From Isoetes taiwanensis (lineage: Eukaryota > Streptophyta > Lycopodiopsida > Isoetales > Isoetaceae), in the NCBI GenBank assembly GCA_021234155.1, contig JAJEKV010000003.1, positions 30,797,166 to 30,861,165 on the forward strand: DNA of 64,000 bases, read 5' to 3'. The notes beneath the pieces were generated by a model. It ran no database searches. It had not been told where the DNA came from and worked only from the letters and a program-made list of their open reading frames with translations. Both the position numbers and the translations under genes were made by a program. Positions 32,301 through 45,837 of this stretch are shown in pieces. Within the stretch, counting starts at the first letter, position 1. Each line of letters starts with the position of its first letter.

Positions 32301-33900
32301 CACCCAAAGAAGTCCTCCCACTTCAGTCTGCAGAGATGGCCTGTGTTCTTGGCTTCTGCACACGCAGCAGCTAGGCCCTCAGACATCGTTCTCCTCCATA
32401 GGAGTCAGTCTCAAGCAGCAGAGGGTGTCAGACTAGGTCTCGGCCAGGCTCCATCTCGCCACTCAAGGTCCAGTTTGAATTCTAGGGGTTTCGATATTTC
32501 ATCAGCATTTAACCAAAATTTTAGTACTGTAATTATTTGTATTCTCACATCAAACCATATCAAAGAGTACACAGATAAGTACTCATTTCCCATTTAGGCT
32601 ATATACCATTTGTTAAAACGCATACGACATAACAAGATGACAATATAAGATAACCATATTACCAACACCGCCACCATCACATAGCCCCGCACAAGTCTCC
32701 CACGCGGTTAAGTAACATGCATAAGAGTTGTCCAAAGATGTCAACATGAAGCAACGATCGACGACGGCAAAGAACATTGCCATTGATCGTTTAGACGTAG
32801 GGGATATTGTCCCATACCAATATCTTTTCGTCCACCTCACCAGCACTCACAAGCATCTGTGTAATTCAAGCATGTTTATTCACGTATGAAATGTCTATGC
32901 CGCGATAAACTCCGCAAAGACTACAACAAGCATCACCGCAAAGACTATTGAGATCTGTCGTGCTGTGTTGGCAACACCCCTGGGCTTGCCCACTCACGTA
33001 ATTAGATACTAGGCCTCGCTTTATAGCAGCAGCCAACATAATTTGTTATGCTGCACTCCAGTAGTGAAACAGTTGCAATCTGACTGCCAGAGTACTGGCT
33101 GCGGCGAGTTCCGCCTCTTCTCCAAAGGGAGAAATTTATCAAGCACTACTTATATTAGCGGCAGATTCACTTTACGCTTAATCCTTCCGGTCGAGGTTAA
33201 CCACCCTAAAACCAGCCCCTGTTTCGCGTAGTACGGATAATTCCGACCTGCACCCGGCCTTCTCCGGGCAATTCGCCCCATTTCGACTCTCCACTACCTC
33301 GCTTCACAACAAGCTTCGTTAAGCTTCCCAAATCCTCTCAACTGCTTCCTTCCTGCCTCGCTGTAACCTCCCTCCTAACGTAAACAGAGGCTCGCTGGCC
33401 CTCACACGCGGGCACCGCCCCAATGGTGGTGGATTATGCTGGAAGCTATCTGCCTCATCCGGATTGGATCCGGCCACAGAGCAAAGTCAAAGGTTGGGCC
33501 ACGTGCTCAAAACCACAGCCCGGCTGCAGTCACTTCATAAAGCCTACGGTTCATGTAAAACCATTAAAGGTATTTATTACCTTAGTTTTTATTTTATGGG
33601 TTGCTTAACCCATTCAACCATTGTTCTCCTTTTACATTATATCCATAATGTATTTTAGGCAATCAAAAGCAACTAATCTATATCATCAAATAGTTGCGCC
33701 CCCCAGTCTAGAACTACTAAAAAACTATACCCTAGGCTGGGGAGAACAACATGCGACCATTACACATCTATGGCCCAAACCCATAGAACATTTCTTCATT
33801 ATGCCTCAAACGTTACATGCATGCACACATCACACAATGGTCTCAGGAATTTTAGGCATAACATTACCCCCGACTTCTTGTCCCATAGCCGCAACAAATC
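26345..33900 (-). mobile_element. E5: degenerate Ty3/gypsy relic on the minus strand
   Basis: Two diverged direct repeats, about 26345-28029 and 32510-33863, look like LTRs; read on the minus strand both start TGTTATGCC. Pol remains lie between them on the minus strand. Both repeats are followed on the plus strand by TTACCCCCG, a complementary polypurine tract, and by a similar pol-end trace. The right copy is therefore not a simple 5' LTR, and tandem or recombined copies are likely. Confidence 0.7.
28030..31650 (-). pseudogene. Gag-pol remains of E5
   Basis: Minus-strand traces in order from right to left: a Cys/His-containing segment near 31450, RT near 30200-30560 with MNEVLQDVLDTFVEVFLDDI, the integrase H2C2 finger at 29403-29158 (SIHDAPYAGHGGSGKHMNKL), and a pol end near 28090 (FGEVETWACLEAAWESKI). 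Stops and shifts are frequent. Confidence 0.72.
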
Positions 33901-35780
33901 AAACCAAGAGATGTCGTGCAATTCTGTAGTACAATCAACACCAACACTCTCGCAACGCCATAACGCACAGCAAGAGACCTCCCATGTACAGACGTCTATG
34001 TCATGCAACAATATCGGATATAGAGTCAGCCCTTTAGTTGCCAAGACAAAGAGTTCAAGATGAAAGATCTTTTCAACCTACGCCACCTTCAAAGTTTCTT
34101 TTGAAAAGCCGCATGAAGATTTCAAGTGACCAACTACACCATCAAAGACCAGTAAGGAGAGGTTTAAACTAACAAAGTCAACTCTCATCAAAGGGGAGCT
34201 TAACGCCATGAGATCAAGTATCGAGCTTACTCTAAGAACGTATCTTGCAACTTCAAGGTATTAAAGAGGATGAGCCTTCAGCAAGCTCGTGGATCTAAGG
34301 CCATGGGCCTAGTAGATTAAATGTATAGATGCGAACATCCATACAGATTAGAAGGCACTTCCGATATTCGCCGAAAGGATTGCCCCAACATTGAGCCAAG
34401 GCCGCCAAGGACATGAAACCATAGGAGTGACCAAAGTACCAACGACAGCTAACGTACACTAACGACAAACCACTCGCGAGATTGGATCACCTCGCTAAGA
34501 AGGAATCATTACTAGGATAATGCTGACCATGTATGTGCTAGTGTTTCAAAAGAATAATCCAACCAAAAGAAAAGAAGCGTATCCAAACAAGTCCGCCAAC
34601 TTGTTACTATGGTATCAATTGACAGTAGGAATATTCCCAAGAGTTTAAATAACTAAGAAAGAGGGAATCTCTAGAATATAAAAGAATAATACATGTAAGG
34701 TACATCTAAAATAAGAATTATAGTAATCAAATAGTCTTTTGAGACAAAAGGAATTGTCATAATGACAAAACCTTGTAGTTTAGAATCGTTCTAACTAAGT
34801 AGGTAACCCATAGCTATATTGAAATAAATGATAACGTAATACGTATATCCATCTTAGATGGTTATATATGTCAGCTAAGGCTAGTAAATTAATGCGCTAA
34901 ATAAGAAGCGTATAACCTCTTAAGGGGAGAGAATAAATATGACGTTGTGTACAACGCCATTGAAGGGGTGCAGGACCATTTTCTTTTCGAAGAAAGTGGG
35001 AGGGCTCAATCTCAGGATTGAACGTACTTGCATCGAATTGACCGACCCGTAGAATAGAGTTCACTCGGCAATGGCGGGGCGAATAGAGCGTAAAATAGAT
35101 AGATACCTTAGGCTCAGGAGGCCTTTAACGTCGGCGAGGCCCGGCGTGGTAGCTAACTACACCAATGAAGTGGAGCAAAACTATGGGAGCAATGCAACGA
35201 CCAAGTCATCTCCAAATTACTCAATGCCAGCTCAATGGGTGGATGCGTTCTAGCCTTAGGTAAGGTGTGCGCATGTATTATAAGCTTTAATGTGTCTTAT
35301 AGATAAGTTAAATATAGATCCTAATAATTGCATAGAAATTGATGTACGTATATAAGTTAAATAACAACGATAATGTGAGTTAGCATGTTAATTAATCCTT
35401 CGCAGGGATGCAATTCCTTCCAAGGATAGCTATATGATCTCGAGATCCTTATAAATATAACTAGAAAATAGAATTCGGATATACTTAAGCGCATCTTAGG
35501 GATATACTTCCAAGGGTAATGCAACACCCAAGGAAGAGAATAAGAAGCACATCTAATTCTTGTGTATGATAACTAAAACCTTCTCTATGTAACAATAGGT
35601 CTAAAATCAGGGTTATTGTTTAAGTAATCGCGATCTAAAAGTAATTAAATATTGTAAAGCTTAGAGTAAATATAATTGTACTATCGGAAGTAATGTATCC
35701 GATGCTATGATAACGTTAATTCATAAATATTACGTTAAGGTAATTATGTTAATCACATGCATTAAAGGGAGCCAGCAAAA
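33901..35780 (+). other. E2 internal remnant, related to the inverted copy in E4
   Basis: No long frame except 35071-35253, which has no domain. The part near 34480-34740 (GGATCACCTCGCTAAGAAGG) matches the reverse complement of about 46280-46515. Near 35180-35220 a decayed trace of the E1 pol end can be followed (TGGAGCA..ATGG..CAAGTCATCTCC). Confidence 0.55.
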
Positions 35781-36473
35781 ATCGGCTCAGGCATGTCGAT
35801 TTGTGTTTAGATTAATTTCATGTGTAGTTAAGTATAATCTACGCATGCAACCTATGAGGTAAGGGTTGCATGCGTTGCTACCGATGATGAGATTACTACG
35901 GTGATCTCTAGGGCGTGGTGTAATGTCAATGTAGGCATGACCGCATTTCCGATTGGATGAGTGGAAGGTAGATTAGAAAGTCTACTTCTGTTCCACGGAG
36001 GTAGACGACCTCGAGAGAAAGGAGGTCATTCAGGAATGCATTGATAGGAAAAGCACCTCTAGCCCCATATATGCTTTGATAGGAGGAATCTGGCCTTCAC
36101 GCCCATATACGGGAAGGACCTATCCTCCACGCTGGGCAACTAGGGTGTAGGCATGAGCGGCATATAGGCATATAGGCGCTGTCTCCACGGCCATAATGGA
36201 AGATTCACCCTCTTCCTACGCCGGGAGATTAGCCATGCATCCATGTAGATAGGTGGGGTGGTCACCATGGATAATAAAATAGTACATTAATGTCTTAAAC
36301 ATTACCTTAGAGTAATTATAATAATTAAGATAGTAAGCGTGTAATTATAGATATTGTAAAATTAATACAGGATTTTAAGGTGCGAAGACTTGCAACACAA
36401 ATTTTGTTGGAATGTGTTGCAAGGAATGAAGAATACCTTAAATAATAATTGTATATGAAAGTGTTAAATTGTG

Positions 36474-36635
36474 ATAAACTAAATGTGCCCATCGCAGTGG
36501 TGGTCTAGTGGTAAGGCCTTGGATTGGGGTGATCCCCACCAGGGTTCAAAACCCACTGGCTACCATCGGGTGGGAGACGTGGGTGGGTGCAAGTCCCACC
36601 AACCATGCCTTCAATAAAAAAAAATAAACTAAATG
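36474..36635 (+). mobile_element. tRNA-derived SINE with target duplications
   Basis: Body 36486-36623 has an A box TGGTCTAGTGG and a B box GGTTCAAAACC with tRNA-like spacing, a non-tRNA 3' part (GGGTGGGAGACGTGGGTGGG) and an A-rich tail. The 12-bp target duplication ATAAACTAAATG is at 36474-36485 and 36624-36635. It is inserted in the E2 3' region. Confidence 0.9.
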
Positions 36636-36870
36636 TTGTGATAACATAAACTAATAAGTACCTTGTTTTAATAGAAGTTACGATTTGACAAGTTATTTGA
36701 TAATGTAATGGCGTAATAATGATTTAAAAATATTGCCTTAAGGTAATCTTAATAAATGTGTAAGTATAATAGTAATAAATTGTATACATCAAGTTGGTTG
36801 CAGGACAGGAAGAGCCCAAGGTGGGGAGACTCCTGATGCTGCGGACAACATCAATTCAAGGTGGGGAGAA

Positions 36871-37450
36871 TGTGACGTTCCAGCATAACATATGGTATGA
36901 ATACGTATATTATACTGACACGTCACTAGTACATGTCGACTCAGACGACATGTACACGGCGACCATAAAGGGTAGTACCCTAGGGTACGACCTTGTGAAC
37001 CATTATATTGCACATGTTAAAGCAACATGTGAATATAATCCCTTTTTGCCACGTGGCAATGACCCATTGACCAAAAGGGACCAGCCCTAAATTCGTGGGG
37101 ATAAAGGGGCATAAACCCTAAAAGGGAAACCCTTTCAGTTCTCAGCCCCTGAGCCTCGGATTGGAGCAGCAGAGGATGCATTTTCGCCTGAACGGGAGCA
37201 TAGAAGTCGGATCTCCCAGGTTGCAGCTCGATTCAAGATCAGCAGACTCGAGATCAGCAGCATGGACGCTTTCAGAGGAGTGGGAGCCAGCCAAGATGCA
37301 GGTGGGTGGTTGATTCAATAGGTAGATCCGAGTTATCAGGCCTCTTTCATTAGGTTTAGCATCCATTCTTAGCTATAGGCGACCCCTACAGCCTAAGAAT
37401 GATAGACACTAACTCGGACTCAATGGTGTCAACTGACAGGCAGGGCCCAA
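36871..37450 (+). repeat. 3' LTR of E2 (5' part)
   Basis: It starts TGTGACGTTCCAGC directly after AAGGTGGGGAGAA. It contains a perfect hairpin GTACATGTCG / CGACATGTAC and the leader mini-exon 37262-37301 (MDAFRGVGASQDA plus one base, then GTGGGT). Similarity to other LTRs fades near 37450. Confidence 0.85.
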
Positions 37451-37594
37451 GGGGGATTCACTCATGTATAAGGGGGATAGGCCATCTGCGTGCATGGGGT
37501 GGCAAAAAACCCCCCTGTATACGGATCTTTAAAAGCAAATTTTGACCCCTTTCGAATAAAAATTACCTAGGATAGTGCAAAAAATACTAGAAAA

Positions 37595-37760
37595 AGGACC
37601 ATCCATCTGCCCCTCCTGTGCACACTTTGCAGATAGGCTGAATCATGCTATGGCATGGACGTAGCCTTTCAAAGACGCAATCTCATAGAATCACCCTATG
37701 AGACTACTCCATGGGTGGCTAGAGGATCGTGGCCCCACTGACGATTACACATCTGTCCCA
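37595..37760 (-). repeat. Inverted LTR fragment
   Basis: The reverse complement contains the family block TCTGCAAAGTGTGCACAGGA. The segment matches the inverted LTR of E4 at about 44645-44860. It lies tail to tail with the E2 3' LTR, which suggests a local rearrangement. Confidence 0.7.
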
Positions 37761-38557
37761 CATTGTTCATGCATAAAAGTCGAATGTTGCATCGCTTTCA
37801 ATAAGGGCATGCATATAGCCAAAATCCTCCCCAACCACAAAATTGAGGGATGCTTTTTGGTGACTCATCCTAAGGTGGAATCACTGCTCTCATCCTAAGG
37901 TGTAATCACATTTTTGCCCAACAAACTGAAAAGAAATGGACATATCACACCATTTAGCATGGGCAGGCATCCTGGTATCACATTAGAGATGCCCAAGTTT
38001 AGTGCACGCAGGAGCTCAATGTTACCAAGAAGTGTTTAAGACCCAAGATTAGAGTTGATTCAAGAGCAATTTAGGCTCAATTCAGTGCTATGCAGGGGCA
38101 ATCCTATCAACAAACACAAATTTGCAATGGGGAACAAGAAGCAAATATTTAAAGAAGAATGAATCTCACCATCGCTTGAGGCCCGTTAGGACAACTGGCA
38201 GGCGCCATGACCAAGTTTAGCATCTCAACAAGATCATCTGACGAAATTCTAATGACCTTGAAATTTGTCCTTTCTGGCAGTTACCGGACAACCTATTACT
38301 AGTGGCGCCGCTTCACATATCAAGCTGAAATCAACAGAAGGTGTAAAAACAAGTCGTTTTGGGTCGAAATTCCAAGGTATAGTTTCAAAAGTTGCAAAGA
38401 CGAGGTTATCAGCCGAAATTTTTAATCCTTTTTGAGATTGAAAGAGAAATTGGATTTAAAATGTCTATTCTTTTTTAGATTGAAAAAGAAATTGGATTTA
38501 AAATGTGTATTGTTTTTTTTAAGGAACTTTTCCGAAGTCGACAGTTTCTTTTCGCAT
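37761..38557. other. Intergenic region upstream of IDH
   Basis: No gene or known repeat recognised. A short duplication (GAAATTGGATTTAAAATGT, twice) lies near 38445-38505, just before the IDH start. No convincing TATA box. Confidence 0.5.
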
Positions 38558-40229
<1,672 letters not shown>

Positions 40230-41540
40230 AACAAAGCCAGCTAAGATTTATTAATGCCTTCACTGCATCGCTTTAATCCATTGATGCAAGAAGTCATGCT
40301 CATATAATTCATGACCTGGGAATTTGTTGGCACTATTAGATGCTCCACAAGTTCTTATACTCTTGAAACCATTTGTGTAACAATAAGAGTCAATAAATTT
40401 ACTGTGCCCGATCAGTTGCTGATTTATGGAAGAACTGACCCTTACGTTAGGCATCTTGCAGCAATGCCAGTCTAGTGCCACTTCTTAAAATCCACCTGCA
40501 AAAGCCCCAATATATTACACATATTGTTCCAACATGTTAAAATATGAGGTAGGTTGCACATATACACACACAACTACGGTTCAGGTTCATGTTGGATTGG
40601 TGTATAAGACCACAATTTTAATTTCTCTATCATCAGTAGTCATTATCTCCGCTTGTCTAGTATCATCATTACTGCAAAGGTTTTTTCCTTGAAAACCTTT
40701 CGAGGCAGGGGTTTTTTAATCCTAGTAGTAATGATTGTACTAGTCCATTGTATGGGTCCCATGACCTATTGCTCTCCGTGGACGTTAAAAAAACTATTCT
40801 ATTCTATTCTATTCTATTCTATTCTATTCTATAACTTGGTTTGTGGGAAGTCGCATAATCGTGCTGGATATGCCTAATAAGTCATCAAGATTGCTGGAAA
40901 ATGAATGCGAACAGTTGAGATTTCTTATTCTCTTGCATGTTATGATGTTTTAGGCAACAGACTTCCATGGTTGCCATGTGTCCTTGCGTCTAACCTTGGC
41001 CAAGGTGCAATTTTTTTTTCTAGACTTATATGATTTTCGCCATTTCCAAGGAGTATGTACGTAAGAATTCTTTTTGAAATTTAAATCAAAAACTTGTTAG
41101 GGTATGGTCGCCCTCTGTCGTGACCCCACCTCGGAGCATGCGTCAGCCCCCCATCCCTTCGCAGTTTAACTGGTCCACAAGTCTACGGACTGTCGTATTG
41201 TGGCTAGGTGTCATCGACTGGGTTTCCGTCAACCGAGACACAAGCGTCCATCAACCGTGCCTGCCGTTGCCTCTGTCGTGAGTTCAGGTCCCAGGCACCG
41301 TGCACTGAGTGACCATATCCGTGCACTGGATGACCATATCCGTGCTGGAGAAAATACCCCGAGCATGCCGATTTGAAAGACGAATTCAATGCGGGTGATT
41401 TGAATTGGCGTCCAAACCTAGCACTCGATTGCATTCTTCTGAATTCAATTCTCCGACTCCTGCTATGGCTTCCATGGACATAAAATCCTGGCCTCCTTTC
41501 ATAGTTCATATGTTCTCAAGAGGAGGTTGCGAAGAGCACG
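40230..41540. other. 3' flank of IDH and intergenic DNA
   Basis: No gene recognised. A pentanucleotide microsatellite lies at 40794-40832. A GC-richer stretch at 41100-41400 has no assignable frame. Confidence 0.5.
40794..40832. repeat. Pentanucleotide microsatellite (ATTCT)n
   Basis: About seven uninterrupted ATTCT units. Confidence 0.95.
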
Positions 41541-41549
41541 AAGACAGCC

Positions 41550-43409
41550 ATGGTTTTGACGAGGGCACGAAAAGATACCGATGTTGAAAGAGGTACCAGG
41601 AGACCGGCATCATCTAAGAGGGTTTGCGCGCCTAGGACAAAGAAGAGGGCACCACAAGGCAGTGCTGCTACCAGTCCAATGCCAAGGAGGCCGAGTAGGA
41701 GAGGTCAATGGACAGAGGAGCAAATGCTGGACATCCTCGAAGAGGTACAAGTGAACTTGCATTTCAATTAGAGAGCCATCAAGGAGGTCTGGTATACCAG
41801 AATCCACAATCCGAGATTGGCTATATGGTCGAACAACCCACAAGCAAAGAAACTATCCACAAATATTGACAACTCTCCAAGAGGAGGAGCTAGTTAATTG
41901 GGCCCTTAGTATGGCAGAGCAAGGAATGGGAGTTACCCTATCTGCTATCAAGGAAAAGGCAGCAGAGATGGCTAGAGCAGGGGTCTTGTGGGATATCTGG
42001 AGTACCAGGCAGTAAGTGGTGGAAGCTTTTTAAGCAAAAATACCCCGAAGTTGCACTCAGGAGTGCAGAAACCCTAGATGTGGCTAGGGCCCGTGCCATG
42101 ACCCAGGAGAACCTCGACAACTTTTATGCCAGGCTCAAGCAGATTTATGCTGAGTTTGCCTTCCCAGCCTCACAGATATGGAACGCTGATGAGACATGAA
42201 TTCAGGTAGGGAAAGTGAAGGGGCTGAAAATCATAGCTAGGAAGGGGAGAACAGGGTGAGTGAGGTCGTCATGAACAACAGGGAGTGGGTTACAATTTTG
42301 GTATGTGTTAATGCTGAGGGGTATAGGATCCCCAACATATACATTTTTAAAGGTAGTCAAATGAGGCAGGACAACATTGGAAGATGTGAAGAGGGTGCCA
42401 TTCAGGCTGTCCAGACTTCAGCTTGGATGACATCAAAATTGTTTAAATCATGGCTATCACATTTTGCAGCAAGAGTCCCAGGTGGTGTATCTCCAGATCA
42501 GCCTCACCTTATCATTTTGGATGGTCATGGCAGCCATGTGGATCTAGAAGTCATATTGGCAACAAGAGAGAAGGGCATTCACTTTGCCTTATTGCCTGCA
42601 GACACGTCTCATAGGCTTCAACTTGTAGATGTGGCATGCTTTGCCCCTTTCAAGGCATCATTCAAGAGACTTAGGTCTGCCTACATGGTTAGCAAAGGGA
42701 GCAGAGCCAAAGAGGGAGGAGATAGCAGAATTGAATTTCACAATCAATTGCATGTGGCCTAACACCCCACAACATCAAGGCAGGTTTTAGGGCCACTGCT
42801 ATCTGGCCCTTTGACCAAGAAAAGGTTAAGCCAGGCCAAGAGTGTACCAGGTTTGGGAGGGTGCATGTTGAAGACATTACAGAAGGCCATGAGCAAGCTG
42901 GAGAAGAGTACCATCCAGATGCACCAATGGAAGGGTTTGACATGGCAGAGGTGCACCTGCTATGGGAGGCCTTGCCTGGACAACTCCCAACTGATGTGCA
43001 AAATGACCAAGTGCCACACATTCAAGCTGGTGAGCATGTGGAACAATCTGTGCATGTGGAACATACACATGAAATTGGTGGTGAAGGTGCTACTGCAATG
43101 ATGGCTTCTCATACTCGTGTAAGTTAGGTGCATGTCCATGATGTTGGAGGGTCTATGGCTGGTCTGCAAGGACCATCTCAAACGTGTGTGCGGCCATCAC
43201 AGGCCATGAGGGCAAGGAAGAGGGGCTTTGCCCCAGATCTAGGGGGAAGAGTGCACATATCGAGTGATGGTTTCTGCAAGGCATTAAGAGCAGAACAAGC
43301 AAGAAGGGCAGAGGCCGAAAAATTGAAATTGGAGCAGCTGGCAGCAAGGAGGGTCGAGACTGCAAGGAAAGAGAGAAGGCTGCCAAGAGGGCACAGGCTA
43401 ACAGGGAGG

Positions 43410-43442
<33 letters not shown>

Positions 43443-43667
43443 AGGAAGATAGCTGATGCAGCTGAAGCTGCAAGTGCGGCAAGGCTTAGGGAGTTTACGT
43501 ATCCAAGGGGGGTGTCTAGAGTGGCATCTGTTTTTGGTTTTCAAAGGGTATTGAGTGAGGAGGTGAAGACAAGAACGTTACAGGTGAGGAACAGGCTGAG
43601 AATGAGGCAAGAGTTGAGTCCACTTAGGGCAGTCAGCCCACTTGGGGCAGCCATTACAGGCAATTAG
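41550..43667 (+). pseudogene. Pogo-like (Tc1/mariner superfamily, DDE_1) transposase, degenerate
   Basis: The N-terminal part has a basic leader and RGQWTEEQMLDILEEV, then helix-turn-helix/CENPB-like pieces (SKWWKLFKQKYPEVALRSAE). The catalytic part has WNADET before a stop at 42197, NREWVTILVCVNAEGYRIPN, LIILDGHGSHVDLEVI and ALLPADTSHRLQLVDVACFA. These are the D, D and D positions and boxes of pogo/Tigger transposases. KAGFRATAIWPFDQEKV follows in another frame near 42775. The tail 42861-43667 is acidic, then Arg/Glu-rich, with a GA microsatellite (43408-43436) coding Arg-Glu repeats. At least one stop and several frame changes make it inactive. Terminal repeats were not located. Confidence 0.82.
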
Positions 43668-44240
43668 ACGTGCCCAGGTATTGACCAAAACCTTGAGCCT
43701 GCTAGTCCTGTTAGTCTTTGTGTAGATCTGAACTCACAACCATTGGAGGATGGTGATGAGATGCAAGTCATGTGCAGTTTAGATGACACACATATCTGCT
43801 CGGGTGATGCTGGACATGGGCAGAATGTAAGCATTGAGGGTTGCATACCTCTAGTTAGATCTGTAGCAAACCCAATCAGCACACTCAATTCTGCATTGAA
43901 GAGGTGGGACTTGCCAGCTCCACAGCATTGGTCATGGCAACTCATTAAGACTGGACACACAGGGATGCAGCCAATTCAAGACCCCAACATGACCAAGATG
44001 TTGCAATAGACAAGGCAAGGATTATCAGGGAGATGGTGGAAATTGTGGTGGACCCTGCAATTATTAGCCGTGCAAGGGGCATGGATGTTGGGTTTGCAAG
44101 AATATGGAGGGCTGAGATGGTTCGTGAAACCCAGCCAACTCCAAGGTTTGGGGAGGGGACCTCATTCATAGCTACACCAGCTGGTAGTCAGGTATGCTCG
44201 TTCACCTAGCATTCTTGATTTTAAGTCTACATTTTATTTG
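43668..44240 (+). other. Open but unassigned sequence next to the pogo relic
   Basis: Short frames 43743-44009 and, in another frame, IIREMVEIVVDPAIISRARG near 44025 look coding-like but match no family I recognise. They may belong to the same transposon or to an older gene. Confidence 0.35.
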
Positions 44241-45837
44241 TGTGACGTTCCCTACAAAATATACGGCACCCGGCCGTACACTCCGTAGGAAATCCCCCAT
44301 CTGGTCCTCCGACCGCACGGGCCCTCCGTCTATCCCGCACTCTGGGATCACCTTAGTGCGGGAAGGGGACACGAAGATGTCTTGCGCGCCCTTCCCCTAT
44401 GGGCTCCTATCACAGCAGAAGCATAAACAACGTCAGAACTAGCAATAAAAACACATCATACTACCTCGAAGGGTAGTCCATCCCATATCCATAGCTACAA
44501 AGAAGATAGACATATGCCATAAAACATGAGAGCTCCTACCCATGGCTTCGACTCATGAGGAGGTTGACTGACTGGCTAGGCCTCAAGATAGAGTAGACCA
44601 AGTCATAACAATGGCGGGGCTGGCTATAGACAATGGCTAGGGTTGACCACTCCATCTGCCCCTCCTGTGCATACTTTGCAGATGGGCTAGATCGGGCTCT
44701 GGCATGACTCTAGCCTCCCGGATACGCAATTCCATGGTATCACCCATCGGGACTACTCCAGGTTGCATCTCCCCAGTCCGTCGAGGCAGGAAGGGTTGCA
44801 TCTCCCCTTTCTAGGGTCTAGAGGTTCCACGGGCGGCTAGAGAATCGTGGCGACACACGATTCGTACCCGACTTAACCCTCCAAAACAGGAGCCAAGCCG
44901 ACATTTGCAACTCCTGAGAGGCAGGGCGACACCATTGCCCCAGGAGGTGTCAGACCCATGCCCGGCCCACACAAAATGACCGGCCATAGGCCTAGCCCGC
45001 TATGGATCCCCTAGTAGCCACGCTCAGCAGGGATCCTCCCTCTGTATTGCCTCTAGCCCCGTTGTGTAGTGCTGAGTCACATCATAGCCCCCATAGCCCG
45101 GTGGGCTCTTATGCACAAGCCGCATAATAATAGGAACTAAAGGGTCTAAACTAAGAGCATCACTAAGTAATGGCTACTAGGTCTCTACCCCCCTTCCCAA
45201 TACAAGAGGAGCAAACATGATCAACCAACATAACATATCCATATACATGATAATAATGAGAGTAACATCTAAACCTAATCATATGTATATAACTTACAGT
45301 TAGGGTTCATTGATTAGGGTTTAAGATCTAGACTGAGGGTTCTAGAAAGGCTTTACTAGAGACACGAAATGAACTCATCTGGAGTCCTAACTTCCAGATG
45401 ATCTACAAAGAAATCTATGTCGAAATACCTGCTCTCGAAGAACTCCCTCCTGCTCCCGGCGTCTCCATGGTCTTCGAGGTGTTCGAGATAGCTCCCACTC
45501 TTGTTGATGAGCTCACGTTCTGGGGGCTGCCATGCTATGTTGTGCCACAGCAGACGGTTCTCGAAACGGAGTTTCGAGCGCGAAGAAGGTTCCCAGACTA
45601 TTGGAGCCAGAAAAGAGGCCTAGGGTTAGGGTTTAGGCCTTTTTAGGTTAGGGTTCACATGTTATGGCATGTGGCTCCAATAGGGTAAGTCCGTGTGGCG
45701 GGTGCCCAATAGGTTAAGGCCACGTGGAAAATGGTCTTAACCTAAGATTGGCTAAGTTATATGAATAACTTAGTCATGCCTCCTAGTGCCACAATCTATG
45801 GTATACAAGGCTATGAAGATAGATTTGTATAGTGACA
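44241..45837 (-). repeat. LTR of E4
   Basis: About 1.6 kb. On the minus strand it carries the 40-nt mini-exon (45468 down to 45429, METPGAGGSSSRA plus one base, then GTATTT), a CTACC-cTTCGa-GGTAG hairpin (44461-44476) and a terminal hairpin TACGGC/GCCGTA (44262-44278). Confidence 0.8.

Larger units (their letters stand above)
21196..37450 (+). mobile_element. E2: decayed relative of E1, 5' truncated, host to later insertions
   Basis: It begins with the last 490 bp of an LTR (21196-21683) and its primer site. Accessory hairpins, an H3-like trace and a promoter-like box follow, then non-coding decayed sequence. It is interrupted by E5 (about 26345-33900) and by a SINE (36474-36635). It ends with a polypurine tract (36858-36870) and the start of a 3' LTR (36871). 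The 3' region 35780-36870 matches E1 18070-18963. A trace of the pol C-terminus lies near 35180-35220. No gag-pol frame survives. Confidence 0.75.

Noticed and set aside
32510-33863. Right E5 repeat as a simple 5' LTR with a primer site
   Set aside because: No primer site was found beside it, and its outer flank carries pol-end and polypurine sequence.
36486-36623. A functional tRNA gene
   Set aside because: A and B boxes are present, but the cloverleaf is not completed, a non-tRNA 3' part and A-rich tail follow, and target duplications flank it, so it is a SINE.
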